Shown here piece after piece: positions 8,371 to 17,408 of a stretch of 64,000 nt of DNA. The stretch lies in assembly GCF_018207095.1 (NCBI RefSeq), contig NZ_QOCZ01000007.1:1-64000 (forward strand). The letters run 5' to 3'. A model generated the notes under the pieces. It saw only the letters and a list, made by a program, of their open reading frames with translations. It searched no databases and was not told where the DNA came from. Position 1 is the first letter of the stretch; each line of letters begins with the position of its first letter. The DNA is from Nocardiopsis sp. MG754419 (GTDB lineage: Bacteria > Actinomycetota > Actinomycetes > Streptosporangiales > Streptosporangiaceae). The translations under genes were made by a program, and so were the position numbers.

Positions 8371-9380
8371 ACCTGCTCCTTGATCGTCCAGGGCCGTGGG
8401 CTTCGCATCGCCAGGCCGGGCAGCCGCTCGGCCCAGCCCCGAACGATGGCGGGCAACGCGGCATCGATGGGTTCGACGTACCGGTTCACGCCGATCGGAG
8501 CGCCCCGGGAGAGGTAGGGAATGAACTCACCGAGCAGATCGATCGTGCGCAGTTGGCGATCGGAGAGGTGGGGCCGGGCGAAGGGGAGGTAGAAGCGGTG
8601 CCACTGGTCGGGTGTCACGAAGGTGGGCGTGTCCAGCTCCCCCGCGCCGCGCTCCCTTCTCCAGTCGTTCAGCGCGGAGAAGGCGAGGTCCCAGATCGTT
8701 TTCGCCGACGACGCGTGTTCGGCACGGCCGAGAACGACGGGAGATCCGACGGGCCCCCTCTCGGCGATCGACAGCACGCACGTCGCGACATCACAGGTGG
8801 TGACGGCTTCGACGCCGACGTCCGGATCGCCCACCAGGACGGGGAGGGCGCCGGTCACCGACGCCTGCAGGAGGGAGTAGAGCCCGGTCCGCCTTCTGAC
8901 CACGCCGTCCGAACGGCGTCCGAGGATCAGGGGCGGGCGGACGATGCTCGCCGCGTAGCGTTCCCGGGCCTCGCGCTCCGCCGCGGCCTTCGACCATTCG
9001 TAGGTGTTGCGGTAGTCATCGAGCGACGCGGAGCGTGTGTCCCCCCGCAGACCGATCGAGAACGCCGTGGAGAGGTGGATGACATGGGTGGCCCGGCCGA
9101 CCAGGGGCTCCAGGGCCGCCACGGGTGCCAGGTTGCCGCTGATCGCCTCGTCGCGAGGGAGGTTCCACCGCGGCCGAGCGGCGGCGTGCACGATGACGTG
9201 CCAGGCCCTGTCCAGCTCCGGGGGTGGAGGCTCCTGCCCCATCCGCCAGGCGATGCCGCCGTCGCCTCCCCGCGCCGAGCAGCCGACGACGTCCCACCCC
9301 GCCGCACGTGCCCGCCCGACCAGTTCCCAACCGACCACGCCGGTGGCACCGGTGACCAACATGGTGCGCTGCACACTCAT
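8367..9380 (-). CDS. NAD(P)-dependent thioester-reductase-like / extended SDR protein
   Basis: A 337-residue Rossmann protein with GATGVVG (Gly11, Gly14, Gly17), HAAARPRWNLP after beta-4, and the SDR catalytic pair in YEWSK (Tyr127, Lys131). The Thr104/Ser104-region IHLSTAFSIG and the later RPPLILGRRSDG resemble the thioester reductase / fatty acyl-CoA reductase (NAD_binding_4) family, which reduces acyl thioesters to aldehydes. Plain epimerase or ketoreductase activity is also possible. It starts nine bases after the nucleotidyltransferase stop and overlaps the ACAD-like gene by four bases, so it sits in the centre of the island operon. Confidence 0.82.
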   Translation of the reverse strand: MSVQRTMLVTGATGVVGWELVGRARAAGWDVVGCSARGGDGGIAWRMGQEPPPPELDRAWHVIVHAAARPRWNLPRDEAISGNLAPVAALEPLVGRATHVIHLSTAFSIGLRGDTRSASLDDYRNTYEWSKAAAEREARERYAASIVRPPLILGRRSDGVVRRRTGLYSLLQASVTGALPVLVGDPDVGVEAVTTCDVATCVLSIAERGPVGSPVVLGRAEHASSAKTIWDLAFSALNDWRRERGAGELDTPTFVTPDQWHRFYLPFARPHLSDRQLRTIDLLGEFIPYLSRGAPIGVNRYVEPIDAALPAIVRGWAERLPGLAMRSPRPWTIKEQV

Positions 9381-9389
9381 TCGACGTCC

Positions 9390-10403
9390 TCATTCCGAAG
9401 AGCCTGACGGCCGTCCCACCTGCTGCACACCGAGCCAGAGCATGTCCTCGCAGAACAGCGCTTCGACATCGGGATCCCACTCCTCGGACAGGCGATAGGT
9501 CCACGTGCGGGGTTCGGCGACGCCGCTGCCCGCGGAGACCACCGCCGCCCGCAGGCCCCACCGCGACACCAGGTGTTGCTCGCCGAAGGACTCCCATGAG
9601 GTGCCGACGGCCGGTTGCAGGCTCCACCGCCAGGAGCCGGTGTCGACGTCGCCCAGGTAGGAGTGGAGCGTGTCGTCGACGCGCTCGATGTAGCGCGGCA
9701 CTTCGCGGGCGGAGAGCGGCGGGCTCACCGCTCGCGCGTAGTCCGCGAGCGCCCGCGCGTCTCCCAGGCGCTCCAGCTTCTCCCCCAGCCATTTCCCCTT
9801 GAAGTAGGACTCCCCTCGGGAGGCGGCGTGGCGATCGAGCGCCGCCAGGAGGGCGTCGCCCGCTCGGACCCCCGCCACCAGCGGTTTGTGGGCGCGCAGG
9901 GCCTGGGCCGCCGCCCGCATGCGGTGGGCCTCCACCGCGTACCAATCGCTGATCCACGCGTCGGCCTCGGCCTCCAGGCACTGCTGCCAGGCGATCCAGT
10001 CGTCGGTACCGAAGAGGGGAAGGCCCAGGCCGTACCTGGTGATGGCATCGATCGCCTTGCGTTTGGCCCAGATGTCTCCCGGCCGCACCTCCCGTGGCGG
10101 CCAGGTGCTCGCACTCATCTCCCGGTGCCTGTCCATGAGCCGGTCGGCGCCACAGAGGACGCCGTCGATCCGCGCACCGTTCGGATAGGACATCAGCGGG
10201 AGCAGGCTGGCCACGTCCTCCTCCACGACGGTGTGGAGGTCCAGGTCGCTGGTGTCGTTGCCGAATCCGGCGATGACCGATCCCGCGGCGACGATGAGCA
10301 GTGGCCGCCCGAACGACTCGTCGACCTGGTCCAGGACCTGTTGCTCCGTGAGTCCGTGCCGTGCGATGTACTCCTGGTATCTACCGAGCCGGACATCGTC
10401 CAT
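9390..10403 (-). CDS. Pol-beta-fold nucleotidyltransferase-like protein
   Basis: A 337-residue protein with a minimal nucleotidyltransferase signature: Gly41-Ser42 followed by GFGNDTSDLDLHTV, giving the Asp53/Asp55 metal pair. The remaining ~230 residues are helical with many Trp and Arg and match nothing I can name. In other systems this fold transfers AMP or another NMP to small molecules, RNA or proteins. The ATG at 10403 is seven bases after AAAGG; an upstream in-frame start at 10445 lacks support. It is the first clear enzyme gene of the operon, and its role in the pathway is unknown. Confidence 0.78.
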   Translation of the reverse strand: MDDVRLGRYQEYIARHGLTEQQVLDQVDESFGRPLLIVAAGSVIAGFGNDTSDLDLHTVVEEDVASLLPLMSYPNGARIDGVLCGADRLMDRHREMSASTWPPREVRPGDIWAKRKAIDAITRYGLGLPLFGTDDWIAWQQCLEAEADAWISDWYAVEAHRMRAAAQALRAHKPLVAGVRAGDALLAALDRHAASRGESYFKGKWLGEKLERLGDARALADYARAVSPPLSAREVPRYIERVDDTLHSYLGDVDTGSWRWSLQPAVGTSWESFGEQHLVSRWGLRAAVVSAGSGVAEPRTWTYRLSEEWDPDVEALFCEDMLWLGVQQVGRPSGSSE

Positions 10404-10454
10404 CAACGCGCCTTTTCTCCTTCGGTGGGCACATGAACCTGGCATGGGGGTGGG

Positions 10455-10667
10455 TCACGGCACGTCATCGCCGCACGTGACCGTGGTGCGTTCAGGCGTG
10501 ATCGCGTCGTGTTCGATCGCGTCGTGGGGCCGCGCCGATCGACCCGCGGAGGGGATGCCGCGGATCACCGTCTGCGGCGGGGGTTCCTCGGGCGCGATCC
10601 TCGTGGTCTCGACGTCGACGCGGTTCGGGGTTGCACGTGTTCGTCCTCCATCACCGATGGACGACAA
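10455..10667 (-). CDS. Candidate small peptide gene at the head of the island operon
   Basis: In this frame the last ~58 codons before the stop have almost uniformly G or C third positions, as real genes here do; the bases upstream lose this bias. From a TTG at 10667 the product is 70 residues, containing VDVETTRIAPEEPPPQ, a tandem HDAIE-HDAIT repeat and a single Cys near the C-terminus. No good ribosome site precedes the TTG. A GGAGGA followed by ATG or GTG exists one frame away (10651, 10636), and a single missing C in the run at 10627-10630 would join it to this frame. It ends 51 bases before the nucleotidyltransferase. It may be a precursor or carrier peptide, or an ordinary small protein. 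Confidence 0.4.
   Translation of the reverse strand: MSSIGDGGRTRATPNRVDVETTRIAPEEPPPQTVIRGIPSAGRSARPHDAIEHDAITPERTTVTCGDDVP
10500..10526. repeat. Two 12-bp direct repeats, 15-bp period
   Basis: GATCGCGTCGTG occurs at 10500-10511 and again at 10515-10526. The 15-base period is five codons, and on the minus strand the repeat reads as HDAI-x-HDAI-x in the candidate small ORF. It is therefore more likely a coding repeat than a regulator-binding site. Confidence 0.7.
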
Positions 10668-10881
10668 GTCTGCATTCGTGACGGCGCCGTTGGGGAGACG
10701 TTGTCCGTTGCCTCTGTGCGGGGAATGGGAGGCAACGGTCCGGGCCGCGCGGGTCCAAGACCGAGCGCCCCGTGCGAGGGCCCGAGGGTGTCTCCACCAC
10801 GATCGCGACCACCGGTGATCCGGGCGGCGCCTCCCGCCCGGAACCGGGACACCCCGACCGGACCCACCGTGGCGCCCTCCG
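10668..10881. other. Upstream region of the island operon
   Basis: This 214-base stretch lies between the candidate small ORF and the STAND regulator stop. It should hold the promoter for the minus-strand island, but I cannot pick a convincing -35/-10 pair. Confidence 0.3.
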
Positions 10882-12144
10882 TCAGCCGTCGCGCCCGGCC
10901 CCCACCGCACCCGCCCGCTCGATCGCGAAGGCGCGGTGCACGGGGTCGAACGCGAAGCGGCCGTCGCGGTACCGGAGCAGGTGCAGGTCGGCCAGTTCGG
11001 CCAACAACTCCTCGGCCGCGGACGGTCCGGTGTCCAGCAGACGCGCGGCGTCGCGGACGGTGTACCAGCCCTCGGTACGGGTGCCCAGCAACCGGAAGGC
11101 CCAGGTGGCCTCCCCGCTCAACCCCTCGTACGACCCCTGCAGCAGGGACCGTAGGGAGGTGGAGTCGTCGCCGACCATGGAGAACAGCCGCAGCATCGCG
11201 GCGCTCTCCCACCGGTGGAGGCCGTCGTAGAACTCCGGGTTCATGTTCCGCCGGGAGGCGATACGCAGGAGCAGGGGCACGTGCCCGCACGCGTCGAGGA
11301 ACTCGGGCCTGCGGGCCAGGCGGCTCTCGGGGTCGACGGTGACCAGCAGTTCCCGGCTCTCCTCCGGGGCCATGGGCGGGACCTGGAGACGCAACGCGCC
11401 GTCCCTGGCGAGCAGGCCCGGCATACGGCTGCGGCTGGTGACCACGGTCATGCAACCGGGGCTGGCGGGCAACAGGGGACGCACCTGCTCAGGGCGGGTG
11501 GTGTTGTCCAGGACGATCAGCATGCGTTTGCCGGTGAGCAGACTGCGAAAGCGCACGCCCAGTTGCTGTGCGTCCCTGCCTCGCAGGGCGACACTCGTCT
11601 CGCCGAGGTCGTGGAGAAAACGGCGCAGCACCTGTTCCGCGGTGAGCGGTGCACCACCCTGCCGGAACCCGTTCAGGTCCGCGAAGAGCGTGCCATCGCC
11701 GAACCGCTCCGCCGCGACATGTCCCCAGTGCAGGACCGTCTCGGTCTTGCCGATTCCGGCGGGCCCGTCGACCAGGACGAGTGGAGAGCCTCGGTGTCGG
11801 CCCTCGGACGATGCGGGACACATCCTGTCGAGTCGCCGCAGCAGATCGACCCGACCGACGAAATCGGTGACGGAACGCGGGAGTTGCCGCACCGTCGGGG
11901 TCGGGACCACCGACGCCACACGACGCGGAACACTCCGGGCGATACGGATGAGACGGCCCTCGCCCCCGAGCGCGCCGTCACAGTGCCGCGCCAGATCCGA
12001 GGTCGGCTGCTTCTTTCCGTTCTCCACCCGGCTGAGGTGGCTCTTGCTGTAGTTGACCAGGCGGGAGAGCTCCCCGAGGGAGAGTCCCTGGCTGTTCCTC
12101 AACGTCCTCAACGCGGAACCGAACTCCACTGGCTCGACGTTCAC
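10882..12144 (-). CDS. XRE-STAND (NB-ARC) transcriptional regulator
   Basis: A 420-residue regulator that joins an N-terminal XRE helix-turn-helix (residues ~8-60, with SLGELSRLVNYSKSHLSRVE) to an NB-ARC/STAND ATPase. The Walker A is GPAGIGKT (127-134), followed by MLIVLDN as Walker B and a winged-helix-like end. It resembles the ATPase part of AfsR/SARP-type regulators but has no SARP DNA-binding or transcriptional-activator domain. Translation starts at a GTG. It is on the same strand as, and directly upstream of, the biosynthetic island, so it is a plausible pathway-specific regulator; this is inference. Confidence 0.88.
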   Translation of the reverse strand: MNVEPVEFGSALRTLRNSQGLSLGELSRLVNYSKSHLSRVENGKKQPTSDLARHCDGALGGEGRLIRIARSVPRRVASVVPTPTVRQLPRSVTDFVGRVDLLRRLDRMCPASSEGRHRGSPLVLVDGPAGIGKTETVLHWGHVAAERFGDGTLFADLNGFRQGGAPLTAEQVLRRFLHDLGETSVALRGRDAQQLGVRFRSLLTGKRMLIVLDNTTRPEQVRPLLPASPGCMTVVTSRSRMPGLLARDGALRLQVPPMAPEESRELLVTVDPESRLARRPEFLDACGHVPLLLRIASRRNMNPEFYDGLHRWESAAMLRLFSMVGDDSTSLRSLLQGSYEGLSGEATWAFRLLGTRTEGWYTVRDAARLLDTGPSAAEELLAELADLHLLRYRDGRFAFDPVHRAFAIERAGAVGAGRDG

Positions 12145-13165
12145 CGGCGACCCCGTCCGCTCCGGGCCGACGCTCCGACGTCGACGCGGCCGAGGGCAAG
12201 GCCGCGGGTGCGGCGGAACCCGTCCACGCTCCGGTCGCGGGACCGCACCCGTGTGTCACCCGTTCCTACGCCGCCTCGCGGTACGGCGCCCGAACAACCG
12301 TACTCCCCGTGCCACCATGTCATCGGCCGTCCTCTCTCCGTGGAAAAGGTTGCGCTGCGAAACACGGATCAGCGTCTTGATGGTGTGGCGATCACGGCTG
12401 TTCCCAAGAGCGAGGAGCGGAAGAGGAGAGGACGGCCGTCGCGCCGACCGCGTACCGGCCGGGACCGGGTCGGATCGCCGGAACGGAGCGTGGGACGGGC
12501 GCGGGGCGACCGGGGCGAGGAGGGGCGAGCCCTCGCAGCGGCGGGGCCGAGGTCCGAGCGGTACGGGTGTCGATCGGCGATCAGGGGGACCCGGGTGGCC
12601 CGTCCGCCTCCAGAGCGTCCGATCGCCTCACGCCCGTTCGGTTCGTTGCGGGCGGTGCCCCCGGTTCGCGGCACCGGTGGCGCGTCGTCGACCACGCGGA
12701 CCGGCGGCGTCGGCGCCCGGGAACAGTGCGTCACCGACCGTGCGGTGATCGCCCGCCCGCCCGCCTCTGGGCACGTCGATGGTCGAGGACGGGGTGAGCG
12801 GGGCCCACGCGGCATCGGTGAGTTCATGACGGCCAGGCACGTCGACCAGGATGCCAGGTCAGGCCCGGTCGCACTCCCACTTCCCGGGAACAGGTCCCGG
12901 ATCGTCGGGGGGACACGTGTCCGGGTCGGTGATCGTCGGCGCACCGGGGTCGGGTGCGAGGGTCCTCGCTCCTGCGTCGGCACCGGAACGCGGCGCTCGG
13001 TGTGGACCTCCACCGGCACGCGCGGGTCCGGCCCTCCCGTCGACCGGGACGGTCGCGGGCCCGCCCGGAATCCGATGCGGGGCGATCGCGCGTCGTGACG
13101 TATAAGGGGAGGGTTCGCTGTCCTTTCGGCAGCACCGCCGCGACCGGAACGGGAACCCCCACGCC
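12145..13165. other. 1-kb gap holding a transposase remnant
   Basis: No intact gene is visible between the STAND regulator and the membrane/propeller gene. Long open frames on both strands here have arginine- and proline-rich translations without domain character. The only recognisable item is the transposase N-terminus at 12628-12840. TATAAG at 13101 could be part of a promoter for the downstream gene. Confidence 0.5.
12628..12840 (-). pseudogene. IS4/IS5-family transposase N-terminal remnant
   Basis: The first ~38 residues from the GTG at 12840 (GRHELTDAAWAPLTP, then PRGGRAGDHRTV) match the well-known start of IS5-type transposases with the DUF4096 domain (HELTDxAWxxIxPLLP ... RGGRxxDHRxVINGI). 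After that the frame loses similarity and stops at 70 residues, where an intact protein would have roughly 270. No terminal inverted repeats or target duplication were recognised. It is a decayed insertion-sequence fragment beside the biosynthetic island. Confidence 0.6.
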
Positions 13166-14998
13166 TTGTCCCTCACCCCAACGCCACGCGCCGACCCGGA
13201 CGACTCCGACGAGGAGGCACCCGCCGACCTGGACGACTCCGCCGAGGTCCCCGGTGGGCGACGGGACTGGTGGGGCGCCTTCGCCTCCGGCCTGTTCCAC
13301 ACCGGGTTCCTGGCCGCGCTCGCGGTGAGCGCGTGGGAGGGCTTCGCCCTGTTCTGGGTGGTCCTGGTGGTCTACGTCGTCCTCTTGGCCGTGCTCCTCA
13401 CCTCCGGGTCCGACGACACCGCCCGGCGGAGGCACGCGAAGTACGCGGGGGCCGGGCTGACGGTGACCCTGGTGATCATCCTCATCGTCCCCCTCGACGT
13501 GGCCCTGCGCCTCGCCGGGCGGGAGGGTCTTCAGGCCTCGCTCATGTCGGTGTTCTGGGTGGGGGGATCGCTCGGGCTGGCCTCCGGGGCCTGGATCATG
13601 GGTTTTCGCCAACCGACCGGTTCCGGGCCCGCACGCTCTCTGCCGGTCCTCGGCCGGACGGCCGGCGCCGCGACGCTGATTCCGGCGGTGCTCGTCGCGA
13701 TGGCGCTCCCGATCGACGACACCTTCGCGCAACGGACGACGGCCGACCCGGGTCCGGCCTCCGCTCCCCCGGCGGACCCCCGGGAGGAGATCTGGGAGTG
13801 GGCGCCCGACCGACGGGCGGTGCGGGAGGTCTTCACGGGCTCCCACGGACCGGTCGTGGTCGTCGCCGACGGCCTGGTCGGTCTCGACGGCACCGACGGC
13901 CGGGAACTGTGGTCCGTGCGGTTCCCCGGACAGGAGACCGGGCGCAGCGGCACCTTCGACGAAGGACGGTCGGTCTACCACATCCGCAGCTCCTCCCATG
14001 GTGAGCAACGGTTGTGGGTGCTGGACGCGTCCACCGGAGAGTCGAGGGTCGACGACGCCCCCTACGCAGCCCAGGACATCACCATCGAGGGCGGGACCGA
14101 GCGGTTCCTCCTCACCTCCGAGCGGCCCGACGACCTGTTGCTGAGCACCCTGTCCCCCTACGCCGACCTCGCACCGGGCGAGCCGACCCGGGTCGCGGTG
14201 ACCGACACCCGTACCGGTGAGGAACTATGGGCGCGGGAGGCGGAGGAGATCGACGGCACCCTGTGCCACTACGGCGAGGACCCCGTGTTCCGCGACGACC
14301 TCCTGTTCGTGGCGCGCATGTGCGCCGCACCGGGGGTCTTCGACAGGGAGGGGCCGCAGGGTCGCGTCCAGGTCGGGTTCGCGGCGCTGGACCCGCTCTC
14401 CGGGGAGACACGTCAGGAGGTCCTGTGGGATCACGAGGAACGTGACGCCTCCCTCCTGATCCGGTCGTTCCGTGTCGGTGGGACGCGCACGGTCGACGAG
14501 GACACCCTGCTGGTCATGGAGGACGACCGCGACTTCCTGCATCTGGCGGACGTCGACGCGGGCCGGGGTCGGTCCGCGCACGGTGACTTCCCCGAGACCA
14601 CCGAGAACGCCCTGGCCGACGTGGACCGCGAGGAGCTGGTGTACGAGGGTCGTCGTCCCCTCGGTATCAGCGGAGAGCCGGGGTCCGACGTAGTCCTCAC
14701 CCGGATCCCCCTGGACGGGGAGCCCTCGGTGGCCACCACCCTGCCGGCTCCGGCGGCCCACCAGGAGGCCGAGACGGAGGGGCACCACCACGCCCTGCTG
14801 TCCGGGCGGACGGGGCTGGTGCTGTGGGCACCGCCCCAGGGCCGCGAGGGCCCGTGGGAGCTGCACTCCGTGTCCTTGACCGATACCGAGCCGCGGCCGA
14901 CGCGGCTGCTCGGCGGCACCGGCATCGTCCAGGGCACCGTCATGGCCCCCGGAGCGGTCGCCCTGGCCCTGTCCGACCGGGTCATCGGTATCGGCTGA
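13166..14998 (+). CDS. Membrane-anchored PQQ-like beta-propeller protein
   Basis: A 610-residue protein of unknown role. Residues ~40-180 contain four hydrophobic segments (one reads [17 protein letters not shown]). The rest is extracytoplasmic-looking, with PQQ/quinoprotein-type blade motifs such as [17 protein letters not shown] and [15 protein letters not shown], suggesting a beta-propeller. Start choice is uncertain: TTG at 13166 gives the full membrane region but has a weak ribosome site. The nearest better-known relatives are actinobacterial PQQ-binding-like membrane proteins, which lack a defined function. There is no operon partner; the SDR gene follows after 140 bases. Confidence 0.75.
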   Translation: MSLTPTPRADPDDSDEEAPADLDDSAEVPGGRRDWWGAFASGLFHTGFLAALAVSAWEGFALFWVVLVVYVVLLAVLLTSGSDDTARRRHAKYAGAGLTVTLVIILIVPLDVALRLAGREGLQASLMSVFWVGGSLGLASGAWIMGFRQPTGSGPARSLPVLGRTAGAATLIPAVLVAMALPIDDTFAQRTTADPGPASAPPADPREEIWEWAPDRRAVREVFTGSHGPVVVVADGLVGLDGTDGRELWSVRFPGQETGRSGTFDEGRSVYHIRSSSHGEQRLWVLDASTGESRVDDAPYAAQDITIEGGTERFLLTSERPDDLLLSTLSPYADLAPGEPTRVAVTDTRTGEELWAREAEEIDGTLCHYGEDPVFRDDLLFVARMCAAPGVFDREGPQGRVQVGFAALDPLSGETRQEVLWDHEERDASLLIRSFRVGGTRTVDEDTLLVMEDDRDFLHLADVDAGRGRSAHGDFPETTENALADVDREELVYEGRRPLGISGEPGSDVVLTRIPLDGEPSVATTLPAPAAHQEAETEGHHHALLSGRTGLVLWAPPQGREGPWELHSVSLTDTEPRPTRLLGGTGIVQGTVMAPGAVALALSDRVIGIG

Positions 14999-15138
14999 GT
15001 CCCCGATCACCGCCGGGGCGCACGTCCGGGCCGGACCGAGCACCGAGGGCACGGATCGACCGCGAGGCCGACGGGGACCGGGCATCCCCCGATCACCGGA
15101 GCCTTCATCCGATCGGCCGGGCGGACCACGCTCGAGTC

Positions 15139-16041
15139 ATGGACACCACAGATCTGCGCGGTAAGCGGGCCGTCGTCACGGGTGGCAGCGACGGGATCGG
15201 GCTCGGCCTGGCCCGTCGCCTGGCCCGGGCCGGCGCCGAGGTCATCATCCCGGTACGGAACCCGGACAAGGGGCGCGCCGCCCTGGAGAGGATCGGCGGC
15301 GACTCCTCCACACGCGCACTCGACCTGGCGTCCCTGGCATCGGTCGCCGCACTGGCCGACCGTCTGAACGACGAGGGCCGACCGATCGACATCCTCGTCA
15401 ACAACGCAGCGGTCATGACACCACCGACCCGGCACACCACCGTCGACGGTTTCGAGCTGCAGTTCGGCACCAACCATCTGGGGCACTTCGCCCTGGTCGC
15501 CGGGGTCCTGCCGTTGCTCATCGCCGGGCGGGCCCGGGTCACCACCCAGTCCGCCCTGGCCGCCGCCATGGTGCGCTCGATGCACTGGTCGGATCTGCAG
15601 TGCGAACACGAGTACCGGCCCTGGCCCGCCTACGGCCGGTCGAAGCTGGCGACCCTGCTCTTCGGGCTGGAGCTGGACCGCCGCAGCCGCGCCGAGGGGT
15701 GGGGCATCACCAGCAACGTCGCCCACCCCGGGTTCACCCGGACCAACCTGCAGAGCGCGGGACCCACCATGGGCGGTGGCCGATCGGCGTCCGACGCGCT
15801 GTTCCGGTTCTTCGCACCGTTCGGCTGGCCCGTGCAGAGGGTGGAGGGCGGCCTGCTCCCCGCGCTCCACGCGGCGACCGCCCCCGACGCGGAGGGCGGT
15901 CGCTTCTATGGCCCCCGCGGCCTGGGGCACCTCACCGGCGCGGCCACCGAGGAGAGGATCTACCGCGCCGCCAGGGACCCTCGGGAGGCCGCCCGGCTGT
16001 GGGACGTCTCCTGCGACCTGGCCGGGGTGACGTTCGCCTGA
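15139..16041 (+). CDS. Short-chain dehydrogenase/reductase (retinol dehydrogenase-like)
   Basis: A 300-residue classical-type SDR with TGGSDGIG for NAD(P) binding, NNAAV, and the catalytic YGRSK (Tyr and Lys, about 165-169). The ~300-residue length and [10 protein letters not shown] resemble the retinol dehydrogenase/WW-oxidoreductase-like subgroup. The substrate is unknown. The ATG at 15139 is taken because upstream sequence loses codon bias. The MmyB-type regulator follows on the same strand after 340 bases; SDR plus MmyB-type regulator pairs are common in actinobacteria, usually divergent, so control by that regulator is plausible but not shown. Confidence 0.88.
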   Translation: MDTTDLRGKRAVVTGGSDGIGLGLARRLARAGAEVIIPVRNPDKGRAALERIGGDSSTRALDLASLASVAALADRLNDEGRPIDILVNNAAVMTPPTRHTTVDGFELQFGTNHLGHFALVAGVLPLLIAGRARVTTQSALAAAMVRSMHWSDLQCEHEYRPWPAYGRSKLATLLFGLELDRRSRAEGWGITSNVAHPGFTRTNLQSAGPTMGGGRSASDALFRFFAPFGWPVQRVEGGLLPALHAATAPDAEGGRFYGPRGLGHLTGAATEERIYRAARDPREAARLWDVSCDLAGVTFA

Positions 16042-16381
16042 CGCCCGACGGGTGTGCGCCGGAGGTGCGGGGCGGGGCTTGCGGGCCACGCCCACGCGCC
16101 CGACCGATCGAGGCCGGTGGTGCGCGGGCCATCGCCCCCGGCCACGGTGGACGTGCGACGCGACGCCGTCGGTGAGGGACCCGCCGTCCGCGACGGGACC
16201 TCGGCATGCGCGGCGGCGCGCGGACCCGTGTGCGGTGTCGGCCGCGCGCCGCCGCGACGCCCCGGCGCTCCGGCCCGTGAGGGCGACGGCGCCTCCGGAC
16301 ACGCCCATCCGGACGGGGCAGGGCGATCGGGGGATCGCCCATCCCTGGCTCCACCCGCGGTACCGGGGGATCATCGACCGT
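16042..16381. other. Intergenic, nothing recognised
   Basis: These 340 bases between the SDR and the MmyB-type regulator have no convincing ORF, RNA or strong hairpin. A promoter for the regulator should lie at the right end. Confidence 0.4.
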
Positions 16382-17260
16382 ATGGACCGAGCAGCACTGG
16401 CCGATTTCCTGCGCCGCCGACGTGAGGCACTACGACCGGAGGACGTCGCCCTTCCCGCGGGCGCGCGTCGACGGACACGGGGGCTGCGACGCGAGGAGGT
16501 CGCGGCCCTCGCCGTGATGTCGACCGACTACTACACACGGCTGGAACAGCGACGCGGTCCGCAACCCAGCGAGCACATCCTCTCCGCGCTCGGCCGGGCA
16601 CTGCGGTTGACGGGCGACGAGCGCGACTACCTGTTCCGGATCGCCGGCCACAACGCACCGGTGTCGCCGCCGACCTCGCCGCACGTGGCGCCGGCGCTGA
16701 TGCGGGTGCTGGATCGCCTCGACGACACTCCCGCGCTCATCCTCACCGACCTGGGCGAGACACTCGTGCAGAACGGGATGGCCACCGCCCTGTTCGGCGA
16801 CGCGTCGCGGTACACGGGGCTCGCCCGCAGCACGATCTACCGCTGGTTCACCGACCCGGCCGAACGAGGGATCTATCCCGAGGCCGACCGGGACCGGCAC
16901 AGCCGTGCGCAGGTGGCCGGTCTGCGCGCGGCCTATGGTCTGCGCGGCCCCCGGTCGCGGGCGGGCGAACTCGTGCGCACGCTCCGGAAGGCGAACGAGG
17001 AGTTCGCAGAACTGTGGGCCCGGCACGAGGTCGCGCAGCGGTTCGAGGACCACAAGACGCTCCTCCACCCGGAGGTCGGGGTGCTCGAACTGGACTGCCA
17101 GGCGCTGTTCACCGAGGACCGGTCCCAGACCCTGCTCGTGCTCACCGCTCCGCCCCGGACCGAGGACCACGAGAAGCTGCGGCTCCTCGCCGTGCTCGGC
17201 CCGGCCCGCTTCAGCACGGCGGGGCACGAGGCGGGCGACGGGAGCGGACCGACCCGTTGA
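16382..17260 (+). CDS. MmyB-type XRE transcriptional regulator
   Basis: A 292-residue regulator with an N-terminal XRE helix-turn-helix (GLRREEVAALAVMSTDYYTRLE, residues ~30-52) and a C-terminal MmyB-like PAS-type ligand-binding domain (ILTDLGETLVQNG ... FTDPAER ... LLHPEVGVLELDCQALFTED). In this family the domain is thought to bind fatty-acid-like ligands and the regulator typically represses a neighbouring oxidoreductase. The ATG is at 16382. The upstream SDR is the likeliest target. Length and domain order are normal for the family. Confidence 0.92.
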   Translation: MDRAALADFLRRRREALRPEDVALPAGARRRTRGLRREEVAALAVMSTDYYTRLEQRRGPQPSEHILSALGRALRLTGDERDYLFRIAGHNAPVSPPTSPHVAPALMRVLDRLDDTPALILTDLGETLVQNGMATALFGDASRYTGLARSTIYRWFTDPAERGIYPEADRDRHSRAQVAGLRAAYGLRGPRSRAGELVRTLRKANEEFAELWARHEVAQRFEDHKTLLHPEVGVLELDCQALFTEDRSQTLLVLTAPPRTEDHEKLRLLAVLGPARFSTAGHEAGDGSGPTR

Positions 17261-17308
17261 CCGGGTGTCCTCCCCCTGACGGGAGCCGGTGCCGCGCCCG
17301 CACCACGC

Positions 17309-17327
17309 CGGCCACCGAGCGTGGCCG
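17309..17327. terminator. Hairpin between convergent genes
   Basis: CGGCCAC and GTGGCCG form a perfect 7-bp stem around loop CGAGC, between the MmyB-type regulator and the unknown gene ending at 17409. No T-tract. Confidence 0.4.
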
Positions 17328-17408
17328 CGGGCGGCGTGGCGGCTCCGGGGCGTTCCCCGCCCGGCCGGACGCCGCGCGCCCACCGGGACGCGCGCCCCGG
17401 GAACCGGA

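Noticed and set aside
10453-10482. Inverted repeat GGTCACG...CGTGACC upstream of the nucleotidyltransferase as an operator
   Set aside because: It overlaps the end of the candidate small ORF and the 16-base spacing is weak evidence; kept only as a note.
12369-13019. 216-residue minus-strand ORF
   Set aside because: Arg/Pro/Ser-rich translation without domain; the transposase remnant lies in a different frame.
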